This document shows positions 18,601 through 27,604 of a DNA stretch of 64,000 bases, in pieces. Numbering within the stretch: position 1 is the first letter of the stretch; every line of letters starts with the position of its first letter. The notes under the pieces are model-generated. The model saw only the letters and a list, made by a program, of their open reading frames with translations, was not told the DNA's origin and ran no database searches. Made by a program: the position numbers and the translations under genes. Source of the DNA: Steroidobacteraceae bacterium (lineage in GTDB: Bacteria; Pseudomonadota; Gammaproteobacteria; Steroidobacterales; Steroidobacteraceae); NCBI GenBank assembly GCA_025451845.1, contig JANWJS010000037.1, forward strand, positions 62,001 to 126,000, given 5' to 3'.

Positions 18601-20480
18601 CACCGCCCCCGCAGGAAGAGCTGATCCAGCTCCCCGAGAGTGAGGCGGGTCCAGGTGGGGCGGCCGTGATTGCACTGATTGGCCCGATCGGTGGCTTCCA
18701 TCTGCCGCAGCAGCGCGTCCATCTCCGGCAGGGTCAGCCGGCGGCGGGCATGAATGGACGTGCGGCAGGCGAGCGTCCCGAGGAAGCGGTCTGCAGCCGC
18801 ATCGAGATGGTGCAGGCCATCCTCGCGTGCGAGGTCCTCGATCACCGATTTGACGATGTCCGTTACCCGCTCATGGGCGAGGAGAGCCGGAACACGCCGC
18901 AGCGCCAGCGACGTCGGGCCGACCGAATCGATTTCAAATCCCGCCCGCTCCCAGGGCGCGGGGTCCTCGAGCACGGCATCGAGCTCGTGGGGCTTGACGG
19001 TGACGACCAGCGGCTCGAGGAGGAGCTGCGATGGCGCCGGCCCGGTGCCGCGATCTGCCTTGAGCTTCTCGTACAGCACGCGCTCGTGCGCGGCGTGCAT
19101 GTCGACCAGGATGAGGCCCTCGTGGCTTTGGGCGAGGATGTAGATGCCGTGGAGCTGCGCCAGCGGTACGCCGAGGGGCGGATAGCCCACCGCTTCGTCG
19201 CTGCGGGCGGTGCGCTGCATGACGCTGGCGCTCGACTCGCCGGTCTCTGCGCCGAAGCCTGTCGCCGGGTGCGGCGGCTCGCCGACAGCCTGCGCCAACA
19301 GCCAGGGATCGCGCCCAGGCTCGTGGACCTGCGACGCGTGCAGCGCCAAAACGCCGGGAACATGGCCGGGCTCGAAGCGGGCCTGACCCGCGCCCGGCCA
19401 GGTCTGCGCCGACCTGACGGAACACGGGGCTGTACCCGCCAACACGGACTGGGCGCTCGCGGCCGGCGCCGCACCTGTTTCGGGCCGGGTCTCGGCCAAT
19501 GCGCGCTCGATGGCGCGAAAGATGAACTCGTGGACCTGATGGCTATCGCGGAAGCGCACTTCGAGCTTGGCGGGGTGTGCATTGACGTCGACCAGCTGCG
19601 GATCGAGCGACAGATGCAATACGTAGGCAGCGTGTCTGCCATGATAGAGCACGTCACGGTAGCCGAGCCGCAAGGCGCTCGCGAGCAGCTTGTCGCGCAC
19701 GCTCCTGCCGTTGACGAACCAGAACTGCCGATCGGGCTGGGCCCGAGAGGCCGTCGGCAGGCTTATCCAACCCGCGAGCTGCACGGGGCCGGAGGCGTGG
19801 TTGACGGCGATCAGGCTCGCGATGAGATCCTTCCCCAACACCTGGGCGAGGCGCTCCGCGCCCGCGGGCTGTCGCGTCGGCGCCGGCGCATCCAGCAACA
19901 CCCGCTCGCTGCTTCGCAGACGGAACGAGACATCCGGACGCGAGAGCGCCAGTCGTTCCAGCAGGCGCGCGATGTGCCCGGTCTCGGTCGGCGGGCTGCG
20001 CACGAATTTGCGCCGCGCAGGAATGTTGAAGAAGAGATCGCGTACTTCGACGGTCGTGCCGGGCGGATGTGCCGCGGGACGCACGGAGGTCACCGTGCCG
20101 CCGTCAACTGCAATTTCCGCGGCTCGATCCGCGTAGGTTGGATGGGAAATGACGCGCAGGCGCGATACGGACCCGATGGACGGCAGCGCCTCACCCCGAA
20201 AACCCAGGGTGGTGATGGCGGCGAGGTCATCGAGAGCTGCGATCTTGCTCGTGGCATGGCGGCAGATGGCGACGGGCAGCTCCTCGGCAGAAATGCCGCA
20301 GCCGTCGTCGCGCACGCGCATCAGCCCCACGCCGCCGCGCTCGACGTCCACCTCGATGCGGTGGGCGCCCGCATCCAGGCTGTTTTCGACCAGCTCCTTG
20401 ATGACCGAGGCCGGGCGCTCGATGACCTCGCCGGCAGCGATCTGGTCGATGAGCTCATTGGGTAGGATGCGGATGGGCAT
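18600..20480 (-). CDS. mutL: DNA mismatch repair protein MutL
   Basis: 626 residues. The GHKL ATPase motifs are IAAGEVIERPASVIKELVEN, DAGAHRIEVD, DDGCGI, and GFRGEALPSIGSV. The C-terminal dimerisation part ends with ACRTSIHARRRLTLPEMDAL and NQCNHGRPTW. The central linker (about residues 330-430) is poorly conserved and Ala/Pro-rich. It couples MutS mismatch recognition to downstream strand incision. Same-strand neighbours are amiC upstream (86 bp) and miaA downstream with 1-bp overlap, the usual gammaproteobacterial order. Confidence 0.97.
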   Translation of the reverse strand: MPIRILPNELIDQIAAGEVIERPASVIKELVENSLDAGAHRIEVDVERGGVGLMRVRDDGCGISAEELPVAICRHATSKIAALDDLAAITTLGFRGEALPSIGSVSRLRVISHPTYADRAAEIAVDGGTVTSVRPAAHPPGTTVEVRDLFFNIPARRKFVRSPPTETGHIARLLERLALSRPDVSFRLRSSERVLLDAPAPTRQPAGAERLAQVLGKDLIASLIAVNHASGPVQLAGWISLPTASRAQPDRQFWFVNGRSVRDKLLASALRLGYRDVLYHGRHAAYVLHLSLDPQLVDVNAHPAKLEVRFRDSHQVHEFIFRAIERALAETRPETGAAPAASAQSVLAGTAPCSVRSAQTWPGAGQARFEPGHVPGVLALHASQVHEPGRDPWLLAQAVGEPPHPATGFGAETGESSASVMQRTARSDEAVGYPPLGVPLAQLHGIYILAQSHEGLILVDMHAAHERVLYEKLKADRGTGPAPSQLLLEPLVVTVKPHELDAVLEDPAPWERAGFEIDSVGPTSLALRRVPALLAHERVTDIVKSVIEDLAREDGLHHLDAAADRFLGTLACRTSIHARRRLTLPEMDALLRQMEATDRANQCNHGRPTWTRLTLGELDQLFLRGR

Positions 20481-20520
20481 TCCGGGAGTTTATCGGCTCC
20501 GGAGCGCGCCATGAAACGCC

Positions 20521-20563
20521 CCTGGCCAGAACGCCGTGAATCCCTCCCCGGAGGCTCGCGGAT
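20521..20563. repeat. 43-bp partial copy of the queG-panC repeat
   Basis: The segment starting CCTGGCCAGAACGCCGTGAA between mutL and amiC matches the left side of the inverted-repeat element at 25123-25165: the first 23 bases are identical and about 39 of 43 overall. The surrounding inverted arms are not present here, so this is one unit rather than a full hairpin. Confidence 0.6.
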
Positions 20564-20566
20564 GGT

Positions 20567-21799
20567 CTAATTCCCGGCGACGAGACCGTTCAGCGGCTTC
20601 GGCTCTTCGGCGAAGAGGGTGCCGGCGGGCGGGTGCTGGCGGAAGTACGCGCGGATACCGTGGAAAACGGCGTCGGCGATCTTCAGCTGGCGGGCGGGAT
20701 TGCGCAGCTTGCGCTCCTCGGCGGGGTCGGAAATGTAGTCCGTCTCGACGAGCATCGAGGGGATGTCGGGCGACTTCAGCACCACGAAGGCGGCCTGCTG
20801 CACTTCCGACTTGCGCACCGGCACGGAATGATCGAGCGACACGAGCACCTGCCGGGCGGCCGTCATGCTCTCGCTGATCGTGGCCGACTGGGAGAGGTTG
20901 AGGAGAACGGAAGCCAGCGTGCTCGACTTGTCTTCTAGCTGCACCCCGCCCTTGAGGTCGGCGTCGTTTTCGCGCTCCGCCAGCCACCGGGCGGCCTCGC
21001 TGGAGGCGCCACGCACAGAGAGGATGTATACCGACGCGCCTGAAATTTGCCGGTTGATGATGCAGTCGGCGTGGATGGAGACGAAGAGGTCGGCCTTGGC
21101 GCGGCGCGCGATCACCATGCGGTCCCGCAGCGGGATGAAGATGTCGCGGTGACGTGTCAGGATGGCGCGCATGCCGCGCTGCTCATCGATCTGTTGTGCC
21201 AACAGGTGTGCGATGGCGAGCGTCACATTCTTCTCTTCCGTGCCGCGGGGGCCGATGGCGCCGGGGTCCTGACCGCCGTGTCCCGGATCGACGGCCACGA
21301 TGATGTCACGCCCGGTATCCGCCGGAGCGTGCAGCGCACGAATCGGTGTCGGAATGACATAGGGCGCCGCGTCCCTCGCGACAGCTGCCGCCGCGTTGCC
21401 GAGCGTCAGAACGAGCTGGGGGCCGCGCACCCGCGAATAGGTCCAGTCGGCATGCACGCCCGCGGTGGCGTTCAGCGCGATCACCAATCGCACCGCGCCA
21501 TGAGGGCGGGGACCCACGCGAATGCCGGCAACGAGGCCGCGCCCACGCGGAAGCCTCAGTCCCGGCCGCATACGAGTCCGTGGCAGATCAACGACCGCGC
21601 GGAAGGGGTGCTCGAGGGTGAAGAGTTTCTCGCCCTCGACGCGCGAGACATCGAGCGTCACGCGCGTCTCCGCCGCTGAGGTCGTGAGGTGCACGGCGCC
21701 GAGCCGCGCGCCCGCTGCCCGGACCGCCGTGGCCGGAACCACTGCCGAGCCGACGCCGACTAGAATCAGGGCCCCGATCTGAAAGACCTTTCTTATCAT
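20567..21799 (-). CDS. amiC: N-acetylmuramoyl-L-alanine amidase (AmiC-type)
   Basis: 410 residues with a signal peptide (VFQIGALILVGVGSAVVPATAVRAAGA). An N-terminal AMIN domain (about 30-140) is followed by an Amidase_3 catalytic domain: DPGHGGQDPGAIGPRGTEEK carries the first zinc histidine and the glutamate, SIHADC the second histidine, and MLVETDYISD the catalytic glutamate. It cleaves the peptide stem from septal peptidoglycan in the periplasm. Neighbours are tsaE upstream (51 bp) and mutL downstream, the standard order. No LysM domain is seen. Confidence 0.94.
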   Translation of the reverse strand: MIRKVFQIGALILVGVGSAVVPATAVRAAGARLGAVHLTTSAAETRVTLDVSRVEGEKLFTLEHPFRAVVDLPRTRMRPGLRLPRGRGLVAGIRVGPRPHGAVRLVIALNATAGVHADWTYSRVRGPQLVLTLGNAAAAVARDAAPYVIPTPIRALHAPADTGRDIIVAVDPGHGGQDPGAIGPRGTEEKNVTLAIAHLLAQQIDEQRGMRAILTRHRDIFIPLRDRMVIARRAKADLFVSIHADCIINRQISGASVYILSVRGASSEAARWLAERENDADLKGGVQLEDKSSTLASVLLNLSQSATISESMTAARQVLVSLDHSVPVRKSEVQQAAFVVLKSPDIPSMLVETDYISDPAEERKLRNPARQLKIADAVFHGIRAYFRQHPPAGTLFAEEPKPLNGLVAGN

Positions 21800-21850
21800 G
21801 AACTTTGCAACGCTACTTGACCCGTAATCTACGAGCCGCGCCGCAAGTTT

Positions 21851-22306
21851 TCAACTACTTCGCAATCGCTCGAGCCAAGCGGAGCCGGCAGCGCTCCCCG
21901 GGAAGACCTCTGCCTGATGCGCATCCGGCCCGGCAGCGAGGCGCACCGTCAGATCGGGGTGTGGCAGCAGCCCCCCTGCCCGCTCCGGCCACTCGATGAG
22001 CCAGAGACAACCCGGCCGCGCCCACTCCCGCAGACCCAAGTGCTCGAGCTCCGCGGGGTCACGCAGCCGGAAGAGATCGAGGTGCACGAGTGTGAGCATG
22101 CCCACCTCATGCGTGTTCACCAGCGTGTATGTGGGGCTTCGCACGGGCGCGGGGATGCCGCAAGCGCGCGCGAATCCCTTCACCAGGGTCGTCTTGCCCG
22201 CGCCGAGATCGCCTGTCAGATAGAGGATGGCGGGTGGCTCGAGAGCCGGCGGCCGTGCCGCGGCGAGCCTCCCGCCGAGCGCTTCGGTATCGTCCGGCGT
22301 CTTCAG
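21851..22306 (-). CDS. tsaE: tRNA threonylcarbamoyladenosine biosynthesis ATPase TsaE
   Basis: About 151 residues. Walker A is visible as TGDLGAGKTTLVKGFARA, followed by SPTYTLVNTHEVG, HLDLFRLRDPAELEHLGL and IEWPERAGGLLP, all typical of TsaE. It works with TsaB, TsaC and TsaD in t6A37 synthesis. The conserved N-terminus (LKTPDDTEALGGRLA) has no ATG, GTG or TTG at the right place. I placed the start at the CTG at 22306, which overlaps the nnrD stop (CTCTGA); a CTG four codons further upstream is also possible. An ATG at 22183 would remove the P-loop and is rejected. Confidence 0.88.
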   Translation of the reverse strand: MKTPDDTEALGGRLAAARPPALEPPAILYLTGDLGAGKTTLVKGFARACGIPAPVRSPTYTLVNTHEVGMLTLVHLDLFRLRDPAELEHLGLREWARPGCLWLIEWPERAGGLLPHPDLTVRLAAGPDAHQAEVFPGSAAGSAWLERLRSS

Positions 22307-23781
22307 AGATTGACGCAGGTGCGCAGCTCCCGGGGAACATCGCTCGCGAGGAGCCCCCGCTCGCCCGTGCGTGCCGCCGCATCACCTGCCATGGCGTGTA
22401 CCAGCACGCCCACTCTCGCTGCGAGCCAGGGGTCCCGGCACTGCGCCAGGATGCCGGCGATGGTGCCGGTCAGCACATCACCCATACCAGCGGTGGCCAT
22501 GCCGGGATTGCCGCGCTCACAGAGCGCCGGCGTCTGGCCGGGCGCGCCGACGAGCGTGCCCGCCCCCTTGAGCACGACAGTTCCGCAGTAGCGCCCGACG
22601 AGATGCTCGAGCGCCGCCAGCCGGTCGCGTTGGATCGCGCCCGTCTCCGTGCCGAGCAGGCGCCCCGCCTCACCCGGATGGGGTGTCAGGACCCAATCCA
22701 CGTGCGCGCGTGCGCCGGATTCCGCAATGATGTTGAGGGCATCCGCATCCACTACGAGCGGCTTACCGAAGCGCAGCACCGCATCGAGCGCGGCCCGCGC
22801 CCACGGCGTGCGGCCGAGCCCGGGACCGATGGCGATGACGTCCGCCTTCTCCGCGGGCTCCTTCAGTTCCTCCGCGTCCGTGAGCGGCAGACAGATGAGC
22901 TCTGGCCGCCCGGCCGAGATCGCCGGCACGTTCTCCGGCGCGACGGCCACCGTGACCAGGCCCGCGCCGACGCGCAGACACGCTTCGCCCGCGAGCCGGA
23001 CCGCGCCCGGCATGCCCACGCCGGCGCCCACGATCAACACCCGGCCGAAATTGCCCTTGTGCGACGAGCGCGCCCGGCGCGGCAGCGCCTGTTGAATGGC
23101 GGATTCCAGGATGCGCTCGATGCGTGGGGGCGGCGCCCCTGCCTCGGCCGGCGTGATCTCGAGGTCGTCGAAGAACACGGTGCCGGCGAATTCAGGGCCG
23201 TCGCCGATGAAGAGGCCCGTTTTCAAACCGACGAACGTCACCGTACAGTCCGCGCGCAGCGTCTCACCCAACGGGATGCCGGTGTCGCTGTCGAGGCCGG
23301 ACGGAACATCCACTGCCAGCACCGGGCGAGCGGCACCGTTGATATCGCGGATGATGCCCGCGATCTCTGCGCGCGCGGCGCCGCGAAGCCCCGTGCCGAG
23401 CAGCGCATCGACGATGACTTCCCCCTCGCGTAGCCGCTCCGCGGCATAGGGTTGGATCTTGCCGCCGCTCGCGCGCAGGTCCTCGTAAGCCTGCCGGGCA
23501 TCGCCGCGAAGCTGCTCGGGCGCGGTCGCGGCGAGCGTGGTGACGGTCAGTCCCGCCGCCTGCGCGAAACGCGCAAGCACGTATCCATCACCGCCGTTGT
23601 TGCCCGCGCCGCAGACCACGACGATGCGATGAGCGACGGGGAAGCGGGTGCGCAGGAATCTGAGCGCTGCCTCGCCGGCGCGCTTCATGAGTGTGTAGCC
23701 CGGGATGCCGAGCTTCTCGATGGCATAGGCATCGAGCGCACGCACCTGAGCGGTGGAGTAGAGACAGACCGGCAGCGCCAT
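22303..23781 (-). CDS. nnrD: Bifunctional NAD(P)H-hydrate epimerase / ADP-dependent dehydratase
   Basis: 492 residues. An N-terminal YjeF-type epimerase domain (VVVCGAGNNGGDGYVLARF, VDALLGTGLRG, VDVPSGLDSDTG) is fused to a ribokinase-like dehydratase domain (RVLIVGAGVGMPGAVRLAGE, and near the C-terminus GMATAGMGDVLTGTIAG with the catalytic Asp). It repairs hydrated NADH and NADPH. The stop overlaps the putative CTG start of tsaE. The 242-bp region upstream, shared with divergent queG, presumably carries both promoters. Confidence 0.95.
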   Translation of the reverse strand: MALPVCLYSTAQVRALDAYAIEKLGIPGYTLMKRAGEAALRFLRTRFPVAHRIVVVCGAGNNGGDGYVLARFAQAAGLTVTTLAATAPEQLRGDARQAYEDLRASGGKIQPYAAERLREGEVIVDALLGTGLRGAARAEIAGIIRDINGAARPVLAVDVPSGLDSDTGIPLGETLRADCTVTFVGLKTGLFIGDGPEFAGTVFFDDLEITPAEAGAPPPRIERILESAIQQALPRRARSSHKGNFGRVLIVGAGVGMPGAVRLAGEACLRVGAGLVTVAVAPENVPAISAGRPELICLPLTDAEELKEPAEKADVIAIGPGLGRTPWARAALDAVLRFGKPLVVDADALNIIAESGARAHVDWVLTPHPGEAGRLLGTETGAIQRDRLAALEHLVGRYCGTVVLKGAGTLVGAPGQTPALCERGNPGMATAGMGDVLTGTIAGILAQCRDPWLAARVGVLVHAMAGDAAARTGERGLLASDVPRELRTCVNL

Positions 23782-24023
23782 CGTCTCATTATACTGGTCT
23801 GAGGCGCGGGATCCGGCTCCTGCCCGGCCCGGCGGCCGCGGTCAAAAAAGCGGGATTTTTGCTTGCCGCGCCGACACCTGCGGCAGCGGGGCACATTGCC
23901 GCTGCGCTATCCTGCTTCGCGCAAGCCCCGGGAGCCCATCCATGGACACCCGCTCCGCGAAGCGAAGCGATGCTTCGCTGAAAGGCACCGCCTCGGCCCT
24001 GTGCCGATTCCCAGTGAGGACTT

Positions 24024-25115
24024 ATGACTCAACCCCTGCCTTTGGACGCCGCAATGGCCAAGCGCCAGCTCGCGGCGCTCGCCCGCGAGCTCGGCTTCGA
24101 CCGCATCGGCGTCGCGCGCATCGATATTCCGGAGGACGAGCAACACCTCCTGCGCTGGCTCGATGCGGGGTTTCACGGGGAAATGGACTACATGCCCCGC
24201 CATGGCACGATGCGCAGCCGGCCGCAGGAGCTCGCGCCGGGCACGATCCGGGTGGTGAGCGTTCGGCTGGATTACTGGCCCGCCGCCGCTCGAAGTGCCG
24301 ATGCGGTGCTGGGCGATGCGCACAGCGGCTACATCTCCCGTTACGCTCTCGGACGGGACTACCACAAAGTGCTGCGTGGAGCCCTGGCACGGCTGGCCGA
24401 GGGGCTCGCCGAGGAGATCGGACCGTTCGGCTATCGTGTTTGCGTGGACAGTGCTCCGGTGCTGGAGAAGGCGCTCGCCCGCAACGCGGGCCTCGGTTGG
24501 ATCGGCAAGCACACCAATCTGCTTTCCCGGGATGCCGGCTCGTGGTTCTTCCTGGGGGAAATCCTCACGGACCTGCCGCTGCCAGAGGATGAGCCAGCGC
24601 GCGCGCACTGCGGCACTTGCACCGCCTGCATCACGGCCTGCCCGACAGCGGCGATCGTGGCGCCGTACCGGCTGGATGCGCGCCGCTGCATTGCGTATCT
24701 CACGATCGAGCATCACAGCGCCATTCCGGTGGAGCTGCGGCCGGCCATCGGCAACCGCATCTACGGCTGCGACGATTGCCAGCTCGTCTGCCCGTGGAAC
24801 AAGTTCGCGCACGCGGCTTCGCATCCGGACTTCAAGGTGCGCCACGGCCTGGATGCGGCGCGGCTGACGGACCTCTTCGCGTGGACGGAGGCGCAGTTCG
24901 AAGAGCGGATGCGGGGGTCGGCGATCTATCGCATCGGCTATGAGAAATGGTCGCGCAATATCGCGGTGGCGCTGGGGAATGCGCCTACATCGGAGGCTGT
25001 GGTGGCGGCGTTGGAGGGGCGGCGCGCAGAAAGCTCGGAGCTCGTGCGCGAGCACATCGAATGGGCGCTTTCGCGGCACGGACGTGGCGCTGTCCATCTC
25101 CAGAGCGCATCCTGA
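24024..25115 (+). CDS. queG: Epoxyqueuosine reductase QueG
   Basis: 363 residues. Conserved parts are KRQLAALARELGFDRIGVARI at the N-terminus, CVDSAPVLEKALARNAGLGWIGKHTN, and two [4Fe-4S] clusters in CGTCTACITACPTAAI and CDDCQLVCPWN. It reduces epoxyqueuosine to queuosine in tRNA using cobalamin. The start at 24024 follows GAGGA at about seven bases. The final codons and stop lie inside the left arm of an inverted repeat (25104-25214). Convergent with panC. Confidence 0.95.
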   Translation: MTQPLPLDAAMAKRQLAALARELGFDRIGVARIDIPEDEQHLLRWLDAGFHGEMDYMPRHGTMRSRPQELAPGTIRVVSVRLDYWPAAARSADAVLGDAHSGYISRYALGRDYHKVLRGALARLAEGLAEEIGPFGYRVCVDSAPVLEKALARNAGLGWIGKHTNLLSRDAGSWFFLGEILTDLPLPEDEPARAHCGTCTACITACPTAAIVAPYRLDARRCIAYLTIEHHSAIPVELRPAIGNRIYGCDDCQLVCPWNKFAHAASHPDFKVRHGLDAARLTDLFAWTEAQFEERMRGSAIYRIGYEKWSRNIAVALGNAPTSEAVVAALEGRRAESSELVREHIEWALSRHGRGAVHLQSAS

Positions 25116-25214
25116 ATTTGACCCTGGCCAGAACGCCGTGAATCCATCCATGGAGGCTAGCGGATCGCCGTCCTGGCGATCAGCTTCTGGCCAGGATCAA
25201 ATTCAGGATGCGCT
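25104..25214. repeat. Inverted repeat with 30-bp arms between convergent queG and panC
   Basis: The left arm (25104-25133) and the reverse complement of the right arm (25185-25214) match at 29 of 30 bases; both contain the core CTGGCCAG next to AGAA/TTCT ends. The 51-bp loop holds a further 6-bp hairpin, ATCGCC...GGCGAT (25164-25180). There is no T-tract on either side. It could be a bidirectional terminator or RNA-stabilising hairpin for the two convergent genes, or a REP/MITE-like repeat; a related 43-bp piece occurs at 20521, which favours a repeat family. Confidence 0.75.
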
Positions 25215-25220
25215 CTTCGA

Positions 25221-26069
25221 TTATGTTCCGGGCTGCAGATTATCTATCAGGCGGGCACGGCCGAGGCGCGCGGCTGTCAGCACCACGAGGCGCCGTGTGT
25301 CGGCATCCGGGCCGCTGAGGTCATCTGCGCGGCGGACAGAGAAGTAATCGGGCCGCAGGCCGGCGCGCTCCAGCGCTTCCAGGCCGCTGCGCTCGATAGC
25401 GGCGAAATCGCGATCGCCGGCGCGCAGCCGCTCTACTGCCGCTAGCAGCGCCCCGTGGATCACAGGCGCCGTGCGGCGCTCATCCTCGGTGAGGTACTGG
25501 TTGCGCGAGCTCATGGCGAGTCCATCCGGCTCGCGCACGGTGGGGGCCGCGACGATGGCGACGGCCAGGCACAGGTCAGCCACCATCCGCCGGATGATGG
25601 TGAGCTGTTGGAAGTCCTTTTCGCCAAACACCGCGACGTCCGGATCCACTATGTGCAAGAGCTTCGCGACTACGGTAGCGACGCCCTCGAAATGTCCCGG
25701 ACGAAATTCGCCGTCCAGAATGCTAGACAGGCCTGGCACCTCGACACGCGTCGCCCGCTCCGAGCCGTTAGGGTAGATCTCGGCGACGTCGGGCATGAAC
25801 ATCAGGTCGCAGCCGGCGTCCGCCAGCATCCGGGCATCCTGCGCCGGCGTGCGCGGATAGTGCGCGAAGTCCTCGTTCGGCCCGAACTGCATGGGATTGA
25901 CGAAGATGCTGGCAACGAAGCGATCTCCGTGGCGGCGCGCGGCCTCGATCAGACTCACATGTCCGGCGTGGAGGTTGCCCATGGTGGGGACGAAGGCGAC
26001 GCGTCGTCCCTCGGCGCGCCAGCGGCGTACGCGCTCGCGCACTGCGGCAATTGTGGTGACGGTCTCCAT
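25221..26069 (-). CDS. panC: Pantothenate synthetase
   Basis: 282 residues. PTMGNLHAGHVSLIEAARRH carries the HxGH nucleotide-binding motif, FVNPMQFGPNEDFAHYPRT the pantoate site, FGEKDFQQLTIIRRMV and MSSRNQYLTEDER the second nucleotide motif. It joins pantoate and beta-alanine using ATP in coenzyme A synthesis. Two bp separate it from panB, so the two are co-transcribed. No panD is seen nearby. Confidence 0.97.
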   Translation of the reverse strand: METVTTIAAVRERVRRWRAEGRRVAFVPTMGNLHAGHVSLIEAARRHGDRFVASIFVNPMQFGPNEDFAHYPRTPAQDARMLADAGCDLMFMPDVAEIYPNGSERATRVEVPGLSSILDGEFRPGHFEGVATVVAKLLHIVDPDVAVFGEKDFQQLTIIRRMVADLCLAVAIVAAPTVREPDGLAMSSRNQYLTEDERRTAPVIHGALLAAVERLRAGDRDFAAIERSGLEALERAGLRPDYFSVRRADDLSGPDADTRRLVVLTAARLGRARLIDNLQPGT

Positions 26070-26071
26070 GC

Positions 26072-26902
26072 TTACTGGAAGCAGTGCTCCGGTGCGGGAT
26101 AGGCGCCCGTGCGCACCGCTTCAACGTAGCGCTTGAGCGCCTCACGGTTGTCGCCTGCGCCTTGCATGAAGTTTTGTACGAAGCGCGGCTTGCGTCCGGT
26201 GGTGATGTCGAGAATGTCGTAGAGCACGAGTATCTGCCCATCCGTGCCGGGTCCGGCACCGATTCCTATGACGGGCACGTGCAAGGCTTCCGCGATCGCC
26301 TTCCCGAGGTCGGCCGGGATGCATTCGAGGAGCACGATGTCGGCACCGGCGGACTCCAGCCGCTTGGCGTTCTCGATCATCTGCGTGGCCGCATCATGCT
26401 CGCGCCCCTGCACGCGAAAGCCACCGGTCTTGTGCACGGACTGGGGCCTCAGCCCCAGGTGGGCGCACACCGCGATGTCGTGGCCGGTGAGGAACTCGAC
26501 GATCTCGGCCTGGCTGCCGCCGCTTTCCAGCTTCACCATCTTGGCGCCGCCGTCCTGCATGAGGCGCACGGAATTCTCGAGCGCCCGATCCTTCGAGGGA
26601 TAGCTCATGAACGGCAAGTCGGCAATGAGGAACGGCCGGTGCAGGCCACGCGCTACTGCGCGGGTGTGATAGACGATGTCATCCATCGTCACCGGCACCG
26701 TCGTATCGTGGCCTTGGATGACCATCCCCATCGAATCGCCGACCAGCACGACATCGACGTTCGCCTCATCGAGCAGCACGGCAAAACTCGCGTCATAGCA
26801 GGTGAGGCTCGCGATCTTGTGCCCGTCCGCCTTCATGCGCGCCAGCGTACTCAGGGTGACGGGCTGGCGCTCGGAGCCGCGGAGCTGCAACTGCGTGTAC
26901 AT
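26072..26902 (-). CDS. panB: 3-methyl-2-oxobutanoate hydroxymethyltransferase
   Basis: 276 residues. KIASLTCYDASFAVLLDEA, VLVGDSMGMVIQGHDTT, KLESGGSQAEIVEFLT, HLGLRPQSV and VIGIGAGPGTDGQILVLYD are PanB signatures, with the metal ligand Asp in GDS. It makes ketopantoate from alpha-ketoisovalerate and 5,10-methylene-tetrahydrofolate. It lies directly upstream of panC and downstream of a deoxynucleoside kinase and the folate gene folK, a plausible functional link because PanB consumes a folate cofactor. Confidence 0.97.
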   Translation of the reverse strand: MYTQLQLRGSERQPVTLSTLARMKADGHKIASLTCYDASFAVLLDEANVDVVLVGDSMGMVIQGHDTTVPVTMDDIVYHTRAVARGLHRPFLIADLPFMSYPSKDRALENSVRLMQDGGAKMVKLESGGSQAEIVEFLTGHDIAVCAHLGLRPQSVHKTGGFRVQGREHDAATQMIENAKRLESAGADIVLLECIPADLGKAIAEALHVPVIGIGAGPGTDGQILVLYDILDITTGRKPRFVQNFMQGAGDNREALKRYVEAVRTGAYPAPEHCFQ

Positions 26903-26921
26903 GGCGGCAGTCTACTCTGGT

Positions 26922-27581
26922 TTATTGAAAGGACCCTTTGCTGCGCAACGGGTTGTAGTACAGACGCCCGCGCTTCATGCGCCGGACCGCGGCCAGCAAC
27001 TCGTCATAATCCGCGGAGTTGTTGACGGGATCGATGGAGGCTGCGTTGACGATGAGGAGAGGCGCGGCGGAGAACTCGTGGAAGAAGCGCGCATACGCTT
27101 CGTTGAGGCGCACCAGGTAGTCGCGCTCGATGTGCTGCTCGTAGCCGATGCCGCGCCGGGCGACCCGCTCGAGGAGCACATCGACCGGCGCCTGAAGATA
27201 GATCACCAGGTCGGGCTTGGGCGCCTGCACATCGAGCTTGGCGTAGATCTGCTCATATAGAGCAAACTCCGCATCGTCGAGCGTCAGGCGCGCGAACAGG
27301 CGATCCTTTTCCAACAGGTAGTCCGCCACCCGCACCTGGGCAAAGAGGTCCTGTTGGTTCAGGGCACCGAGCTGCTGGCAGCGCTGGAAGAGGAAGTAGA
27401 GCTGCGCCGGCAGTGCGCCGGCGCGTGGATTCTTGTAGAAGCGCTCGAGGAAGGGGTTCTGTGCCGCATCTTCCAAGACCGGCTGCGCCGACAGGCTCTC
27501 GGCCAGGCGCCGGGCGAGGCTGGTCTTGCCAACGCCGATCGGCCCTTCCACCACGATGTACTGGTGCTCAGCCCCGCTCAT
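26922..27581 (-). CDS. Deoxynucleoside kinase family protein
   Basis: 219 residues starting MSGAEHQYIVVEGPIGVGKT. The P-loop is GPIGVGKTSLARRL, and FQRCQQLGAL and ERVARRGIGYEQHIERDYL (LID region) match the dNK/deoxyguanosine kinase family. It is likely to phosphorylate deoxynucleosides for salvage, with specificity unknown. I used ATG 27581 because the family start follows it immediately; the open frame upstream belongs to folK read in another frame. In several gammaproteobacteria such a kinase sits between folK and panB, as here. Confidence 0.85.
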   Translation of the reverse strand: MSGAEHQYIVVEGPIGVGKTSLARRLAESLSAQPVLEDAAQNPFLERFYKNPRAGALPAQLYFLFQRCQQLGALNQQDLFAQVRVADYLLEKDRLFARLTLDDAEFALYEQIYAKLDVQAPKPDLVIYLQAPVDVLLERVARRGIGYEQHIERDYLVRLNEAYARFFHEFSAAPLLIVNAASIDPVNNSADYDELLAAVRRMKRGRLYYNPLRSKGSFQ

Positions 27582-27604
27582 GCTCTCACGCGATCCAGTC
27601 GGAT

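Noticed and set aside
18666-20465. 599-codon plus-strand frame antisense to mutL
   Set aside because: It mirrors mutL, has no domain, and long antisense frames are expected at this GC content.
23840-23870. Short A/T runs around AAAAAAGCGGGATTTTT as a terminator
   Set aside because: The stem is only a few A:T pairs, so a functional intrinsic terminator is not convincing.
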